Shown in pieces: positions 38,395 through 47,038 of a stretch of DNA of 64,000 nucleotides (its first letter is position 1; the number at the start of each line of letters is the position of its first letter). The stretch is taken from the NCBI RefSeq assembly GCF_015679985.1, contig NZ_CP049239.1, forward strand, positions 1 through 64,000, given 5' to 3'. The stretch comes from Campylobacter concisus (lineage in GTDB: Bacteria; Campylobacterota; Campylobacteria; Campylobacterales; Campylobacteraceae). The notes below the pieces were generated by a model that worked only from the letters and a program-made list of their open reading frames with translations, was not told the DNA's origin and made no database searches. The position numbers and the translations under genes were made by a program.

Positions 38395-39609
38395 TCACCC
38401 CATAAAACCAAATGGCAGTGCAAACATATCATCATCTAGCTTCATAGCCGTATCTCCAGCATAAAAAACTATGCCCTTATCAAATTTACTTTGTAAATTT
38501 TCTTTTAGATGGTAGATATGTTTAAAGTCATCTTTGCTGATAGTTTTTGAGGATTTGACCTCTATGGCTATGAGTCTGCCCGATATCTCAAGGATAAAGT
38601 CTATCTCTTTTTGATCGCTCGTTCGGTAGTAGTATATATTCGCTCGTTTTTTGCTACTTGTATTTGCCTTTAGTAGTTCATCAAATACAAATGTCTCATA
38701 TATGGCACCTTTATATGAAGAATTTGCAAGATCTTGAGCTGATGAAATTTGAAGTAAGTGTGCCAGCACCCCTGTGTCGGTAGCAAAAATTTTAGGAGTT
38801 TTTATGAGTCTTTTTAGAGCGTTGTTAAAGTATGGCTGAAGCTTTTGGATCTGATAAGTATGCTCAAGCACGCTAAAATAGCTATCAAATGTCTTATTAT
38901 CAAGCCCAGACTCTAAACATAGCTCGTTTTTGTTAAAGATATTGCCACTTCTTAGCATACATAGGCGGTACATAGTGATAAATTTATCCATATTTCTGAT
39001 GTTGCCTATCTCTTTGGCGTCTGATTCTATATATGTTCTTATGTATGAGCTAAACCAGAGATATTTTGATTTTTCAGAGCTTATCTTTGTGATCTCTGGA
39101 TAGCCGCCATTTATGATCTTCTCAGATAAGCCGTCGTTGTCGTATTTCCTCAATGCAAGATGGCTTATATCGCCACTTAAAATATCTATCAAATTTTCAT
39201 CACTATAGCTTAACTCTTTTTGAGAAAGCGGGTAGAGTTCCACTATGCCTATCCTGCCAGCAAGTGAGTCTGATATATCTTTAAAGCCTTTTAAATTTGC
39301 AGAGCCAGTTAATATGAACTGACCGTTTGTTCTGTTTTTATCTACAAATTCTTTTATAGCTAAAAGCAGTATGGGAACTCTTTGTATCTCATCTATCACG
39401 ATAGGCTTACTACAGTGTTCTATAAAGCCTTTTGGGTCGTTTCTTGCGGATTCATATATATTAATATCGTCAAGCGTTACGTAATTTGGTATATCTAAAT
39501 TTAATGCAAGGGTTGATTTGCCAACTTGCCTAGCTCCGCTTATCAAAAGCACAGGAAAGCTTTTCATATACTCTTTTATCTCATCAGCTACGGCTCGTTT
39601 GATGTACAT
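38395..39609 (-). CDS. AAA ATPase with DUF4143 domain
   Basis: The 404-aa protein has Walker A GARQVGKST (22-30), Walker B IVIDEIQRVP, sensor text FILTGSANL, and a C-terminal DUF4143 domain with a nuclease-like core (EIDFILEISGRLIAIEVKSS). Proteins of this AAA_14/DUF4143 type are common in mobile and accessory DNA and their function is poorly known; a role in defence or DNA handling has been suggested. It is transcribed toward the relaxase. It looks full length and starts right after an AAGGATAAAATACT leader on the minus strand. Confidence 0.85.
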   Translation of the reverse strand: MYIKRAVADEIKEYMKSFPVLLISGARQVGKSTLALNLDIPNYVTLDDINIYESARNDPKGFIEHCSKPIVIDEIQRVPILLLAIKEFVDKNRTNGQFILTGSANLKGFKDISDSLAGRIGIVELYPLSQKELSYSDENLIDILSGDISHLALRKYDNDGLSEKIINGGYPEITKISSEKSKYLWFSSYIRTYIESDAKEIGNIRNMDKFITMYRLCMLRSGNIFNKNELCLESGLDNKTFDSYFSVLEHTYQIQKLQPYFNNALKRLIKTPKIFATDTGVLAHLLQISSAQDLANSSYKGAIYETFVFDELLKANTSSKKRANIYYYRTSDQKEIDFILEISGRLIAIEVKSSKTISKDDFKHIYHLKENLQSKFDKGIVFYAGDTAMKLDDDMFALPFGFMG

Positions 39610-39659
39610 AGTATTTTATCCTTAAATATTTAGGAGTATAATACTACAATATATATAAA

Positions 39660-39900
39660 TTTACAAGGATGGTTTGGTTAAGATAATTGTATATTTAAAT
39701 TTAATTCGAACTAAAACTGGCAAGATTAAGTCAGTCACTGTGATTTTCCATCACACTGAGTATTTTATTGGTAGAGTTTTAAGCAATATCACCTCAGATT
39801 TTCATATTGACAAATGGTGGCCAAATTTTACCTCAAAAGGAGCAGCACAATAACCATTTTTGGAATATTGCACAGGCTCTTTTATATTGCGACCTAACTT
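39660..39900. other. Non-coding or decayed stretch
   Basis: This gap has no supportable intact gene. A plus-strand frame of about 60 codons ends at 39852 and includes SVTVIFHHTEYFIGRVLSNI followed by HIDKWWPNF. It has protein-like text but no clear start or family. It may be a remnant of another element at the recombination boundary. Confidence 0.3.
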
Positions 39901-39912
39901 CCCAATAAATTT

Positions 39913-40152
39913 TTACCTCATAACTTTATCCAGTAGTGATTTATAGCTATCCACTACGTCATAGACCACGCTATCGTTGCTTATAGCCTTAAAATGCTCC
40001 TTTGCGCAGTGGATTTTGGACTCTTCGACTTGGCGAAGCTGCATAGAGTTCATAGACCCTTTAGTCTCCGCGACAAAATAAATGTACTTGATATCACCCT
40101 CATAAAATGCAATCGCCCTAAAAAGACAAACCTCTCCAGATACATCAGTCAT
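39913..40152 (-). pseudogene. 3' remnant of a type III restriction enzyme (Res)
   Basis: The 79 codons correspond to the extreme C-terminus of type III Res subunits (YIYFVAETKGSMNSMQLRQV, then ESKIHCAKEHF and YDVVDSY). The rest of the roughly 900-aa helicase-nuclease is missing: upstream on the minus strand the sequence becomes an ISL3-type transposase remnant read in the opposite direction. No mod gene is present in the window. So this is debris of an R-M system cut by IS-associated rearrangement. Confidence 0.75.
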
Positions 40153-40154
40153 AT

Positions 40155-40911
40155 ATATAGACGAATTTAAAGGAAATATAGAAAAAGAGAAATATCAGCT
40201 AGCGATGTATGATAAAAACCGTAAACTAGTAGATATATTAAGAAATAGACATTCACAAACAATAAAAAATATAATAAACGAATTTGAAATACAACCACAA
40301 GTAGTTGTAATGGATATGTTTAAGCCATTTAGAAGCGTAATAAATAGTAATATAGTTCAGGCCCAAATAGTAGCAGATAAATATCATGTAATAAGACAAG
40401 GGATATGGGCATTAAGAGATTTAAGAGTAGAATTATTTAACAAAGACAATGAAAAGTATAAGAAGTTAAAAAAATATTGGAAAATACTAAGTAAAAGCCC
40501 AATAAGTCAGTTTAGTCAAAGACAAAAAGAAATATTAAAAGAGATATTAAAAGTAGATAAGACATTGAAAAAGATGTATAGAATAATAAAAGAATTTTAC
40601 AAGATGTTTGAGAGCAAGACAGTAAAGACAATGAGAAGGAGAATAGAACAATTAATTGAAAAATTGAGAGTATTTAATATAAAGCAAAGTATAAAACTAG
40701 CAGATACAATAACAAGTTGGAAAAAAGAGATAATAAATATAGTAGAATATGAAATAAACAATGGGTTTGTAGAAGGAAATAACAACAAAATGAAAGTAAT
40801 AAAAAGAGTATCTTATGGACTAAGAAACTATGAAAGATTTAGAAAATTGATATATTTACGTCTTTGCAATAGATAGAGGTGTTTTTACACCCCCACTATT
40901 GACAAAGAACC
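40155..40911 (+). mobile_element. ISL3-family element, 5'-truncated
   Basis: The open frame runs from the junction near 40150 without a start codon to a stop at 40876. It encodes the DDE part of an ISL3 transposase: IDEFKGNIEKEKYQLAMYD, VVMDMFKPFRSVI, VADKYHVIRQGIWALRDLR, and EINNGFVEGNNNKMKVIKRV. The N-terminal zinc-binding part is absent. At the right end 40878-40911 reads, in complement, GGTTCTTTGTCAATAGTGGG, an ISL3-type terminal inverted repeat. No left end is present. Very A-rich codon use unlike the neighbours suggests import. Confidence 0.82.
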
Positions 40912-41032
40912 ATAATAAATTTTATCCGCTCTATAAATTTAAAAATTGAATACCCTTTTTACATACATTTAAAAGAAAAATTTATATATAATCCTAAGAT
41001 AAAAAATTAATAATTATACTTAAGGAGCAAAC

Positions 41033-41977
41033 GTGCAAATTCCTATTCGCTACGGCAAAGATGATATCATCGACCTAAGCGTTCCGGAAAAAAATTTACT
41101 GGGAGTTTTTAACCCCAACCCCGTGGCTAAATTCGACGAAACGGCACTCATCGCAAAGGCTCTGGCAAATCCAATAAACCAAAAGAGCTTTGATGAGTTT
41201 ATCGCTGGCGATGAAAAGATCGTTATCATCGTAAATGACGGTACAAGACCTACGCCAACTGCTAAAATTTTAAAGCAAATTTACCCAAAGCTTCGCGATA
41301 AAAATAAAATTTTCATCATCGCCACTGGTTGTCACAGAGAGGGCACGCTAGATGAATACAATATGATATTTTCTAAAGAAATTTACCCAGAGATCAGAGC
41401 CAAAAACGAGGTTCATGACCACGACTCAAAGCACGATGAGATGGTCTTTTTAGGCGAGAGCAAAAACGGCACGCAGATGTATCTAAATAAGATCGTAGCT
41501 GAAGCTAAAAAGGTGATTGTTATAGGTTCAGTCGAACCTCACTATTTTGCAGGCTACACCGGTGGTAGAAAGGCCTTTTTGCCAGGCACCGCGTCGTATG
41601 AGAGCATCACACAAAATCATAAACTAGCACTTAGCGCTGACGCTCAGGCGCTGCGCCTTGATGGCAATCCTGTGCATGAAGATATGATCGATGCGATGAA
41701 AGTTCTTTCAAATATCGATGTCTTTTCTATACAGACGGTGCTTGATAGCGAGCATGGCGTCTATTACGCGAGTGCTGGCGATCTAAACGATAGTTTTTAT
41801 GACTGCGTGAAAAAGGCTGATGAGGTCTTTTGCGTAAATATCCCACAAAAAGCCGACATCGTGATCTCGGTAGCGCCTTATCCTATGGATGTCGATCTTT
41901 ATCAGGCGCAAAAGGGTGCGGACGCAAAAATAGTCATCTTGCCGTTTGGCTCTATGACTACTGTGCCTAAGGTTTAA
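41033..41977 (+). CDS. larA: Lactate racemase LarA family, with internal C-terminal deletion
   Basis: LarA interconverts hydroxyacid enantiomers using a covalently bound nickel-pincer cofactor. The active-site set is intact: Arg72 (NDGTRPTP), His101 (TGCHREG), His170 (VEPHYFAGY), Lys180 (GGRKAF, cofactor lysine), His196 (TQNHK), and Gln291/Lys294 in LYQAQKG. These positions parallel H108, H174, K184, H200, Q295 and K298 of the L. plantarum enzyme. But the protein is 314 aa, not about 420. After QAQKG (residue 295) it jumps to an ending typical of the LarA C-terminus (AKIVILPFGS), so about 110 residues are missing in frame. It is followed by larC after 2 bases. Confidence 0.85.
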   Translation: MQIPIRYGKDDIIDLSVPEKNLLGVFNPNPVAKFDETALIAKALANPINQKSFDEFIAGDEKIVIIVNDGTRPTPTAKILKQIYPKLRDKNKIFIIATGCHREGTLDEYNMIFSKEIYPEIRAKNEVHDHDSKHDEMVFLGESKNGTQMYLNKIVAEAKKVIVIGSVEPHYFAGYTGGRKAFLPGTASYESITQNHKLALSADAQALRLDGNPVHEDMIDAMKVLSNIDVFSIQTVLDSEHGVYYASAGDLNDSFYDCVKKADEVFCVNIPQKADIVISVAPYPMDVDLYQAQKGADAKIVILPFGSMTTVPKV

Positions 41978-41979
41978 GT

Positions 41980-43398
41980 ATGGCTAAAATTTTATACTAT
42001 GATGCTAGTTGCGGTATTAGCGGCGATATGAATTTAGGCGCGCTGGTGGATCTGGGCGCGGATTTTAGCTATCTTTGCGCCGAGCTTGCTAAGCTAAATT
42101 TAGCTAGCGAATTTTACCTACGCAAGCGCAAAGTGCTAAAATGCGGTATCTCTGCAACCAAAATAGACGTCGTTTGCGCGGCAAATCCGAGCCAAATTCC
42201 GCTTGGCCTCTTAGGCGCTAAATTTAGCCCGCGTCAAAATTTAAACGGCAAAATTCACGGCGCCGAATTTAGAGCGGATAAGCCCGCCCAAAACCATCCG
42301 CGTCCGCGAAATTTCACGCAAATTTTAGAGCTTATCGAGGGTTCTAGCCTAAGCGCTTTCGTAAAAAAAACGGCAAGCGAAATTTTTAGCGTTATCGCGC
42401 AGGCCGAGGCCAAAATCCACGGCACTAGCGCAGAGCAAGTACATTTCCACGAAGTGGGCGCCGCGGACAGCATCGCGGACGTAGTGGGTGCGGCTATTTG
42501 CTTGGAGGCCTTGGGTGCGCCGCAAATTTTTGCTTCGTCTATCGAGCTTGGCGGCGGTTTTGCGCACTGCGCTCACGGCAGGCTGACCGTACCGGCGCCT
42601 GCGGTTTGCGAAATTTTAAAAGGCGCGCAAGTAAGCCTAGGGCGAGCGAATTTCGAGATGACTACGCCCACAGGAGCGGCTATTTTAAAGGCCTGCGCAC
42701 TAAATTTAAGGGAGCAAGACCGCCGCGAGTCGCCGCGAAATTTTAAAATTTTAAGCACGGGCTACGGCGCTGGCGATAAAGACGTCGCAGATTTTGCCAA
42801 CGCGCTTCGCGTGATACTTTGCGAAACGAGCGAGGATTTAGGCTTGAGAGATGAGCCAAATTTGAGCGTGCAGATCGGCTATGGCGAGCTTTGCGAGCGG
42901 ATTTTAATCTCCACTAATATCGACGACATGGACGCCGAGAGCTTTGCCTTTGCGTGCGATATTTTGCGAGATAGCGGCGCGCTGGACGTATTTAGCAGGT
43001 CTATTTTTATGAAAAAGGGGCGCGCGGGCTTTGAGCTAAACGCGCTGTGCCGCAAGCAGGACGCCGCGCGGATAAAGGGGCTAATTTTCGCGCATACGAC
43101 GGCGATCGGAGTTAGAGAGTGCGTCGTGAGGAAAACGGAGCTTGCGCGCGAGTTTTGCGAGGTAGAGACTAAATACGGCAAAATAAGGCTTAAAATTTCG
43201 CGCGGCCGAGTTTGCGGTTTTAACGCCGAACAAAATTTAACGGACGAAAATTTAGCCCGAGATTACCCCGAAATTTTAAAAATCAAGCCCGAATTCGAGG
43301 ACTGCAAAAAAGCCGCGCAGAGATTTCAAACGACGATCCGCGAGGTTAGAAACGAGACTTTAAAAAAATATGACGAAACTAGAAATTCTAAAAAATGA
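41980..43398 (+). CDS. larC: Nickel-pincer cofactor nickel-insertion protein LarC
   Basis: LarC inserts nickel into the pincer nucleotide, using CTP. The 472-aa protein has the N-terminal YYDASCGISGDMNLGALVDL, then VHFHEVGAADSIADVVGAA and the C-terminal TNIDDMDAES region. In L. plantarum larC is split by a programmed frameshift; here it is one frame. Codon use is clearly GC-richer than larA. It overlaps larE by 29 bases. The four genes larA-larC-larE-larB form one operon on the island. Confidence 0.9.
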   Translation: MAKILYYDASCGISGDMNLGALVDLGADFSYLCAELAKLNLASEFYLRKRKVLKCGISATKIDVVCAANPSQIPLGLLGAKFSPRQNLNGKIHGAEFRADKPAQNHPRPRNFTQILELIEGSSLSAFVKKTASEIFSVIAQAEAKIHGTSAEQVHFHEVGAADSIADVVGAAICLEALGAPQIFASSIELGGGFAHCAHGRLTVPAPAVCEILKGAQVSLGRANFEMTTPTGAAILKACALNLREQDRRESPRNFKILSTGYGAGDKDVADFANALRVILCETSEDLGLRDEPNLSVQIGYGELCERILISTNIDDMDAESFAFACDILRDSGALDVFSRSIFMKKGRAGFELNALCRKQDAARIKGLIFAHTTAIGVRECVVRKTELAREFCEVETKYGKIRLKISRGRVCGFNAEQNLTDENLARDYPEILKIKPEFEDCKKAAQRFQTTIREVRNETLKKYDETRNSKK

Positions 43399-44149
43399 TA
43401 TAAAAAAGCTGGAAAATTTAGCCGTAGCGTTTAGCGGCGGCGTGGATAGCTCGCTACTGTTGCGCGTTGCCGCCGATACGCTAGGCCGGCGCGCGGTAGC
43501 TATCACGCTAAAATCGCCCTATATGTCGGGGCGCGAGATAAAAGAGGCGATGGAATTTACCCGTACTTACGGCATCAGGCACGAAATTTTAGAGCTAGAA
43601 GCGCCCGAAGCGGTAAAAAATAATCCGCAAGATCGCTGCTACGTCTGTAAAAAGGCGGTTTTTACACGGTTAATCGAGCTGGCAAAACATCTAGGCTTTA
43701 CAAATGTCGCCGACGGTACGAACTTAGACGACCTTGGCGAATACCGCCCGGGGCTTAAAGCAAAAGACGAGCTTGGCGTGCTTTCGCCGCTTAAAGGCCT
43801 CAAAAAATCAGAGATTAGAGAGCTTAGCCGCGAGCTTGGACTGCCGACCGCGGATAAGCCCAGCTACGCGTGCCTTCTGACGCGTTTACCGCACGATAGG
43901 GAGTTTTCCGCGGAGGAAATTTCGCTCGTGGAGCGAGCCGAAAATCTGCTAATCTCGCACGGATTTTTAAACGTTCGCGCGCGATTTGACGGCAAAGCCT
44001 TTAAGCTGCAAATGGGTGCGAGCGAGACTAGACGCTTTTGCGCGGGAGATTTTAGCGCCGTCGTACGCGAGATCGCCGCGCTTGGCGAGTATGATATTTT
44101 GCTTGATTTAAAGGGGCTTCGCGGGGAGATTTTAAATGACGAAAGATGA
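43370..44149 (+). CDS. larE: Pincer-nucleotide sulfur transferase LarE
   Basis: LarE adenylates and adds sulfur to the pyridinium dicarboxylate precursor. The 259-aa protein has the PP-loop AFSGGVDSSLLL (20-31) and the family motif PSYACLLTRLP. It has three cysteines placed as Cys90 and Cys93 (DRCYVCKK) and Cys168 (YACLL). Some LarE proteins with a three-cysteine set use a [4Fe-4S] cluster and act catalytically, unlike the single-Cys sacrificial L. plantarum enzyme. The pattern here suggests the cluster type. It overlaps larC by 29 and larB by 14 bases. Confidence 0.88.
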   Translation: MTKLEILKNDIKKLENLAVAFSGGVDSSLLLRVAADTLGRRAVAITLKSPYMSGREIKEAMEFTRTYGIRHEILELEAPEAVKNNPQDRCYVCKKAVFTRLIELAKHLGFTNVADGTNLDDLGEYRPGLKAKDELGVLSPLKGLKKSEIRELSRELGLPTADKPSYACLLTRLPHDREFSAEEISLVERAENLLISHGFLNVRARFDGKAFKLQMGASETRRFCAGDFSAVVREIAALGEYDILLDLKGLRGEILNDER

Positions 44150-44882
44150 GGCTTTAAATTTCATCCGTACCGTAAAATCGGGCGAAAAAAGCGAGCGCGA
44201 AGCGATAGAGTTTTTACGGTATTTTCCTTTTAGCGACGTGGGCTGCGCCAAAATCGACACTCAGCGCGCCCTGCGAAACGGCGCGGGCGAGGTGATCTAC
44301 GGCGAGGGCAAGACCGATGATGAAATTTTGCGTATCGCAGAAGCGATCGGCGCGAGAGGGCAAAATATCCTAATCACGCGCACGAACGAGCGGGTTTTTG
44401 AGCGGCTGCGCGAAATCTTACCGCAGGTGGAGTTTAACGCTCGCGGCCGCGTCATCAGCGTCAAATTTAAAGAGCCCGCGCTCACGCAAAGCTACATCGC
44501 GATAGTTTCCGCAGGCACCGCCGACGGCGCGGTAGTGGAGGAAGCGTACGAAACGGCGAGATTTCTAGGCAACGACACGCGTAAATTTAGCGATGCGGGC
44601 GTGGCTGGGCTGCACAGGCTGATCGCAAATCTAGAGCAAATACGCGGGGCAAAGGTCGTGATCGCGGTGGCGGGCATGGAAGGCGCGCTAGCTAGCGTGC
44701 TCGCGGGCCTCGTGAGCGTGCCGGTGATCGCGGTACCCACCAGCGTGGGATACGGAGCGAGTTTCGGCGGGCTGGCGGCTCTGCTAGCGATGCTAAACAG
44801 CTGCGCAAACGGCGTCAGCGTCGTAAATATCGACAACGGATTCGGCGCCGCGTATAACGCGAACCTGATAAATCATCTCTGA
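44136..44882 (+). CDS. larB: Pincer cofactor synthase LarB
   Basis: LarB carboxylates and hydrolyses nicotinic acid adenine dinucleotide to start pincer cofactor synthesis. The 248-aa protein has a PurE-like domain in the C-terminal half: IAIVSAGTADGAVVEEAYET, VVIAVAGMEGALASVLAG, PVIAVPTSVGYGASFGG and VVNIDNGFGAAYNAN. The N-terminal segment (VIYGEGKTDDEIL) is also family-typical. It is the last gene of larACEB. A phage tail gene remnant follows directly. GC-rich like larC and larE. Confidence 0.93.
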   Translation: MTKDEALNFIRTVKSGEKSEREAIEFLRYFPFSDVGCAKIDTQRALRNGAGEVIYGEGKTDDEILRIAEAIGARGQNILITRTNERVFERLREILPQVEFNARGRVISVKFKEPALTQSYIAIVSAGTADGAVVEEAYETARFLGNDTRKFSDAGVAGLHRLIANLEQIRGAKVVIAVAGMEGALASVLAGLVSVPVIAVPTSVGYGASFGGLAALLAMLNSCANGVSVVNIDNGFGAAYNANLINHL

Positions 44883-45292
44883 ATTTACGCCCGTGCTCGG
44901 ACTAATAAACGGACTAAATTCGAGTGCGAGAGCCTATCGATCACAGAAGCAAACCGCAACAGCTACCAAGCCGTAATAGCGCAGTGGCACGATAGCAAAG
45001 ACAGTAAAGATAAACAAGCGAAGATTGGCGGCGGAGAGCAAACCTATAAGCTAAATATCCCCGAGCCAAAATCAGACAATGAAGCCTTAAAAAGGGCGAA
45101 GCCAAGCTAAACGAACTACAACGCGGCGGAATGAACGGCTAGCTTACCGCCACTGGTAGAGAGCTAAGGGCCGGCGTAAAACTAAAAATAACCGGCGTAA
45201 CCAGACTTGAAAATGTAAAATTTAGTATTAAAAGCGTATCGCATAATCTAAACACTACAAACTATATGATTGATCTGGAGTTTGAGGGGTAG
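44883..45292 (+). pseudogene. Remnant of a phage tail protein D (late control D) gene
   Basis: The sequence still encodes the C-terminal third of a P2-type gpD protein: ANRNSYQAVIAQWHDSKDS, QTYKLNIPEPKSDNEALKRA, then after a frameshift near 45095 AKLNELQRGGMNG, a TAG, and LTATGRELRAGVKLKITGV ending MIDLEFEG at 45292. One frameshift and one in-frame stop make it non-functional. The GC-rich style matches the adjacent lar genes, so both may have come in on one higher-GC Campylobacter segment with a prophage next to it. Confidence 0.72.
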
Positions 45293-45294
45293 GA

Positions 45295-45768
45295 TTATAT
45301 CTGATTATAAAAATATTCTTTCTTACCTTTTCTATAGTAGCCATCTATAACATCAGTAAGTTCGAATCTAAAATATTCAAATATGCGCTTAAACTCTACT
45401 AATTTTTCTTCCGACACCGTGAGAAATGGTTTTTCTGTTTCTAATTCCATAAAGCTTTGTTTAAAAAGTTTTATTCCGTATCCTTTATTCTTGTAAGGGG
45501 GCATGGTAGATAAGTGACATATCTTTTGCTCACTGTATTTTAGAATAGCCAAGCCTCTTAAATCATTTTCGTTACAAGAAGTTATTATTTTTTTTGTTCC
45601 ATTTTTTAAAGATGGTATCACGTTAAGAAAATACCAAGCATCAAATTCTGGATAGTATTTTTTTGCCTCTTTGATATAGTTATATAATACATATTTATTC
45701 TGTATATCTGCCTTTATAGGCAAAATGTGATTTGATGTTAAGACAATTGAGGGGTCATAGAATATCAT
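45295..45768 (-). CDS. GNAT-family acetyltransferase
   Basis: The 157-aa protein shows the GNAT core: RGLAILKYSEQKICHLSTMP for the beta strands and YKNKGYGIKLFKQSF for the acetyl-CoA loop (Q/RxxGxG/A type). The acceptor is unknown. It is the last of four minus-strand genes (GNAT/PUA-like, ASCH, membrane protein, GNAT), 14 bases after the membrane protein gene. Its stop lies 3 bases from the end of the phage remnant. Confidence 0.75.
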   Translation of the reverse strand: MIFYDPSIVLTSNHILPIKADIQNKYVLYNYIKEAKKYYPEFDAWYFLNVIPSLKNGTKKIITSCNENDLRGLAILKYSEQKICHLSTMPPYKNKGYGIKLFKQSFMELETEKPFLTVSEEKLVEFKRIFEYFRFELTDVIDGYYRKGKKEYFYNQI

Positions 45769-45782
45769 TTAAAAAAAACACT

Positions 45783-46565
45783 TTATAAGAGGTCATAAAT
45801 AAAATTAGACACTATAGCTACGAACACCACGAATAACAGGAATTTGTATTTTTCAAATTTTGAACTTTTATGATGAAGGCTTTTTAAAAAGAGTTGATAC
45901 GATTCTATGCACCCACCACTAAGATTACTCTCCTTAAACTGATAGACCGTCATATTTAAATCGGTATCATAACCTATATATTCACGCCACAAATCATCCT
46001 CCAAAACCCTAAAACTTTTTATTGACTTATTTTTTTCTAGTAGTTCCGTAGTAGAATCTAGTATAATAAATGTATTAATTTCCTTAAATTTTATTTTATT
46101 ATCTATTTGTTTTGTAAAGCGTCTATCCAAATTTATAGATATGCCGGTGATTTTCATAGCTTTAATAAAAGGGTTAGTCATAGTATCTGAGAGCATTGTG
46201 TCAGATATTTTATCCTTAATATTTGTAACTCTAAATCTGAAATAACTATTTTTTTGTTGTTCCTTTACGCTCATTGTAATACTTGTATCATTGTTGATGG
46301 TGGTATTACAGAGCTCAATATTACCAAGGTCATACTCTTTTAATCTAAAACTTGATTTATTTTTATCCAGATGTGTTTCTTCGTTAAATATCATGTTTAT
46401 GGTTTTACCATCACACAAGCGATCCTTGATGTCTATAAAATCAGTTTTGTATATTTTAAAAGGGAGTGTGATATTTATGTTAAAGTTTCTACTAATGTTA
46501 TTGTATTCTTTCCTGGATACCAATACCCCAATTTCAATATATGAGTTTTCGTTATTGTTTGGCAA
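45783..46565 (-). CDS. Unknown protein with C-terminal membrane anchor, N-terminus probably frameshifted
   Basis: The 260-aa product is unfamiliar. Most of it is beta-rich and soluble, with a single membrane segment at the very end (about 238-257, FLLFVVFVAIVSNFIYDLL), as in tail-anchored proteins. The TTG start at 46565 is probably not the original one. The same frame continues upstream with protein-like text (DIADKIEVILHINLFL) to a poly-A run at 46651-46657. Adding one A there would join it to an ATG at 46660, 7 bases past the ASCH stop with a GGATAAAAAAC site. The gene belongs to the four-gene minus-strand cluster; function unknown. Confidence 0.6.
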   Translation of the reverse strand: MPNNNENSYIEIGVLVSRKEYNNISRNFNINITLPFKIYKTDFIDIKDRLCDGKTINMIFNEETHLDKNKSSFRLKEYDLGNIELCNTTINNDTSITMSVKEQQKNSYFRFRVTNIKDKISDTMLSDTMTNPFIKAMKITGISINLDRRFTKQIDNKIKFKEINTFIILDSTTELLEKNKSIKSFRVLEDDLWREYIGYDTDLNMTVYQFKESNLSGGCIESYQLFLKSLHHKSSKFEKYKFLLFVVFVAIVSNFIYDLL

Positions 46566-46666
46566 AAACAGGTTGATGTGAAGTATAACTTCTATTTTGT
46601 CTGCAATATCAGAATCTGCACAAATTGCTATAGGCCATGCGATTGAGTTTTTTTATTCATAGTTTT

Positions 46667-47038
46667 TTATCCAATATACATAAACGATTGTGGTGCCACA
46701 AAATTTGGGTATTGCAAATAAGGACAAATTGCCTCTTTATATTTATTTGCGGATTTAATCTTAATGGCAAAACCGGTACTCTTGCCATTAAAGTATTTTA
46801 GATATCTTTCTTTATCTATACCGGCATCCATACTCGTTTTATCCCATAGCTCTTCTGGGCTTGCCTCCAAAATATTATCAACTATAAATTCTCCTATAAT
46901 TTTTCCAACTGGCTTTGTGGCATATACTTTAATCTTATTAACGTTTTTTTTAAATTTTACCTTTCTAAACTCAAATTTTTTCGTACCATCAAAAATAGCC
47001 TCAGCGAATTCCGGCTTAATGGATAATAATGCTGTCAT
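46667..47038 (-). CDS. ASCH-domain protein
   Basis: The 123-aa protein matches the ASCH/PUA-like fold: ALLSIKPEFAEAIFDGTKKF followed by EFRKVKFK at the N-terminus, a middle KVYATKPVGKIIGEFIVDNI strand pair, and ELWDKTS. ASCH domains bind RNA or modified nucleotides. Relatives include RNA-hydrolysing and cytidine-amidohydrolase proteins, and ASCH/EVE/PUA proteins are common in restriction and other defence contexts. Its start overlaps the GNAT/PUA-like gene by 23 bases, so the two are coupled. The specific function here is unknown. Confidence 0.75.
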   Translation of the reverse strand: MTALLSIKPEFAEAIFDGTKKFEFRKVKFKKNVNKIKVYATKPVGKIIGEFIVDNILEASPEELWDKTSMDAGIDKERYLKYFNGKSTGFAIKIKSANKYKEAICPYLQYPNFVAPQSFMYIG

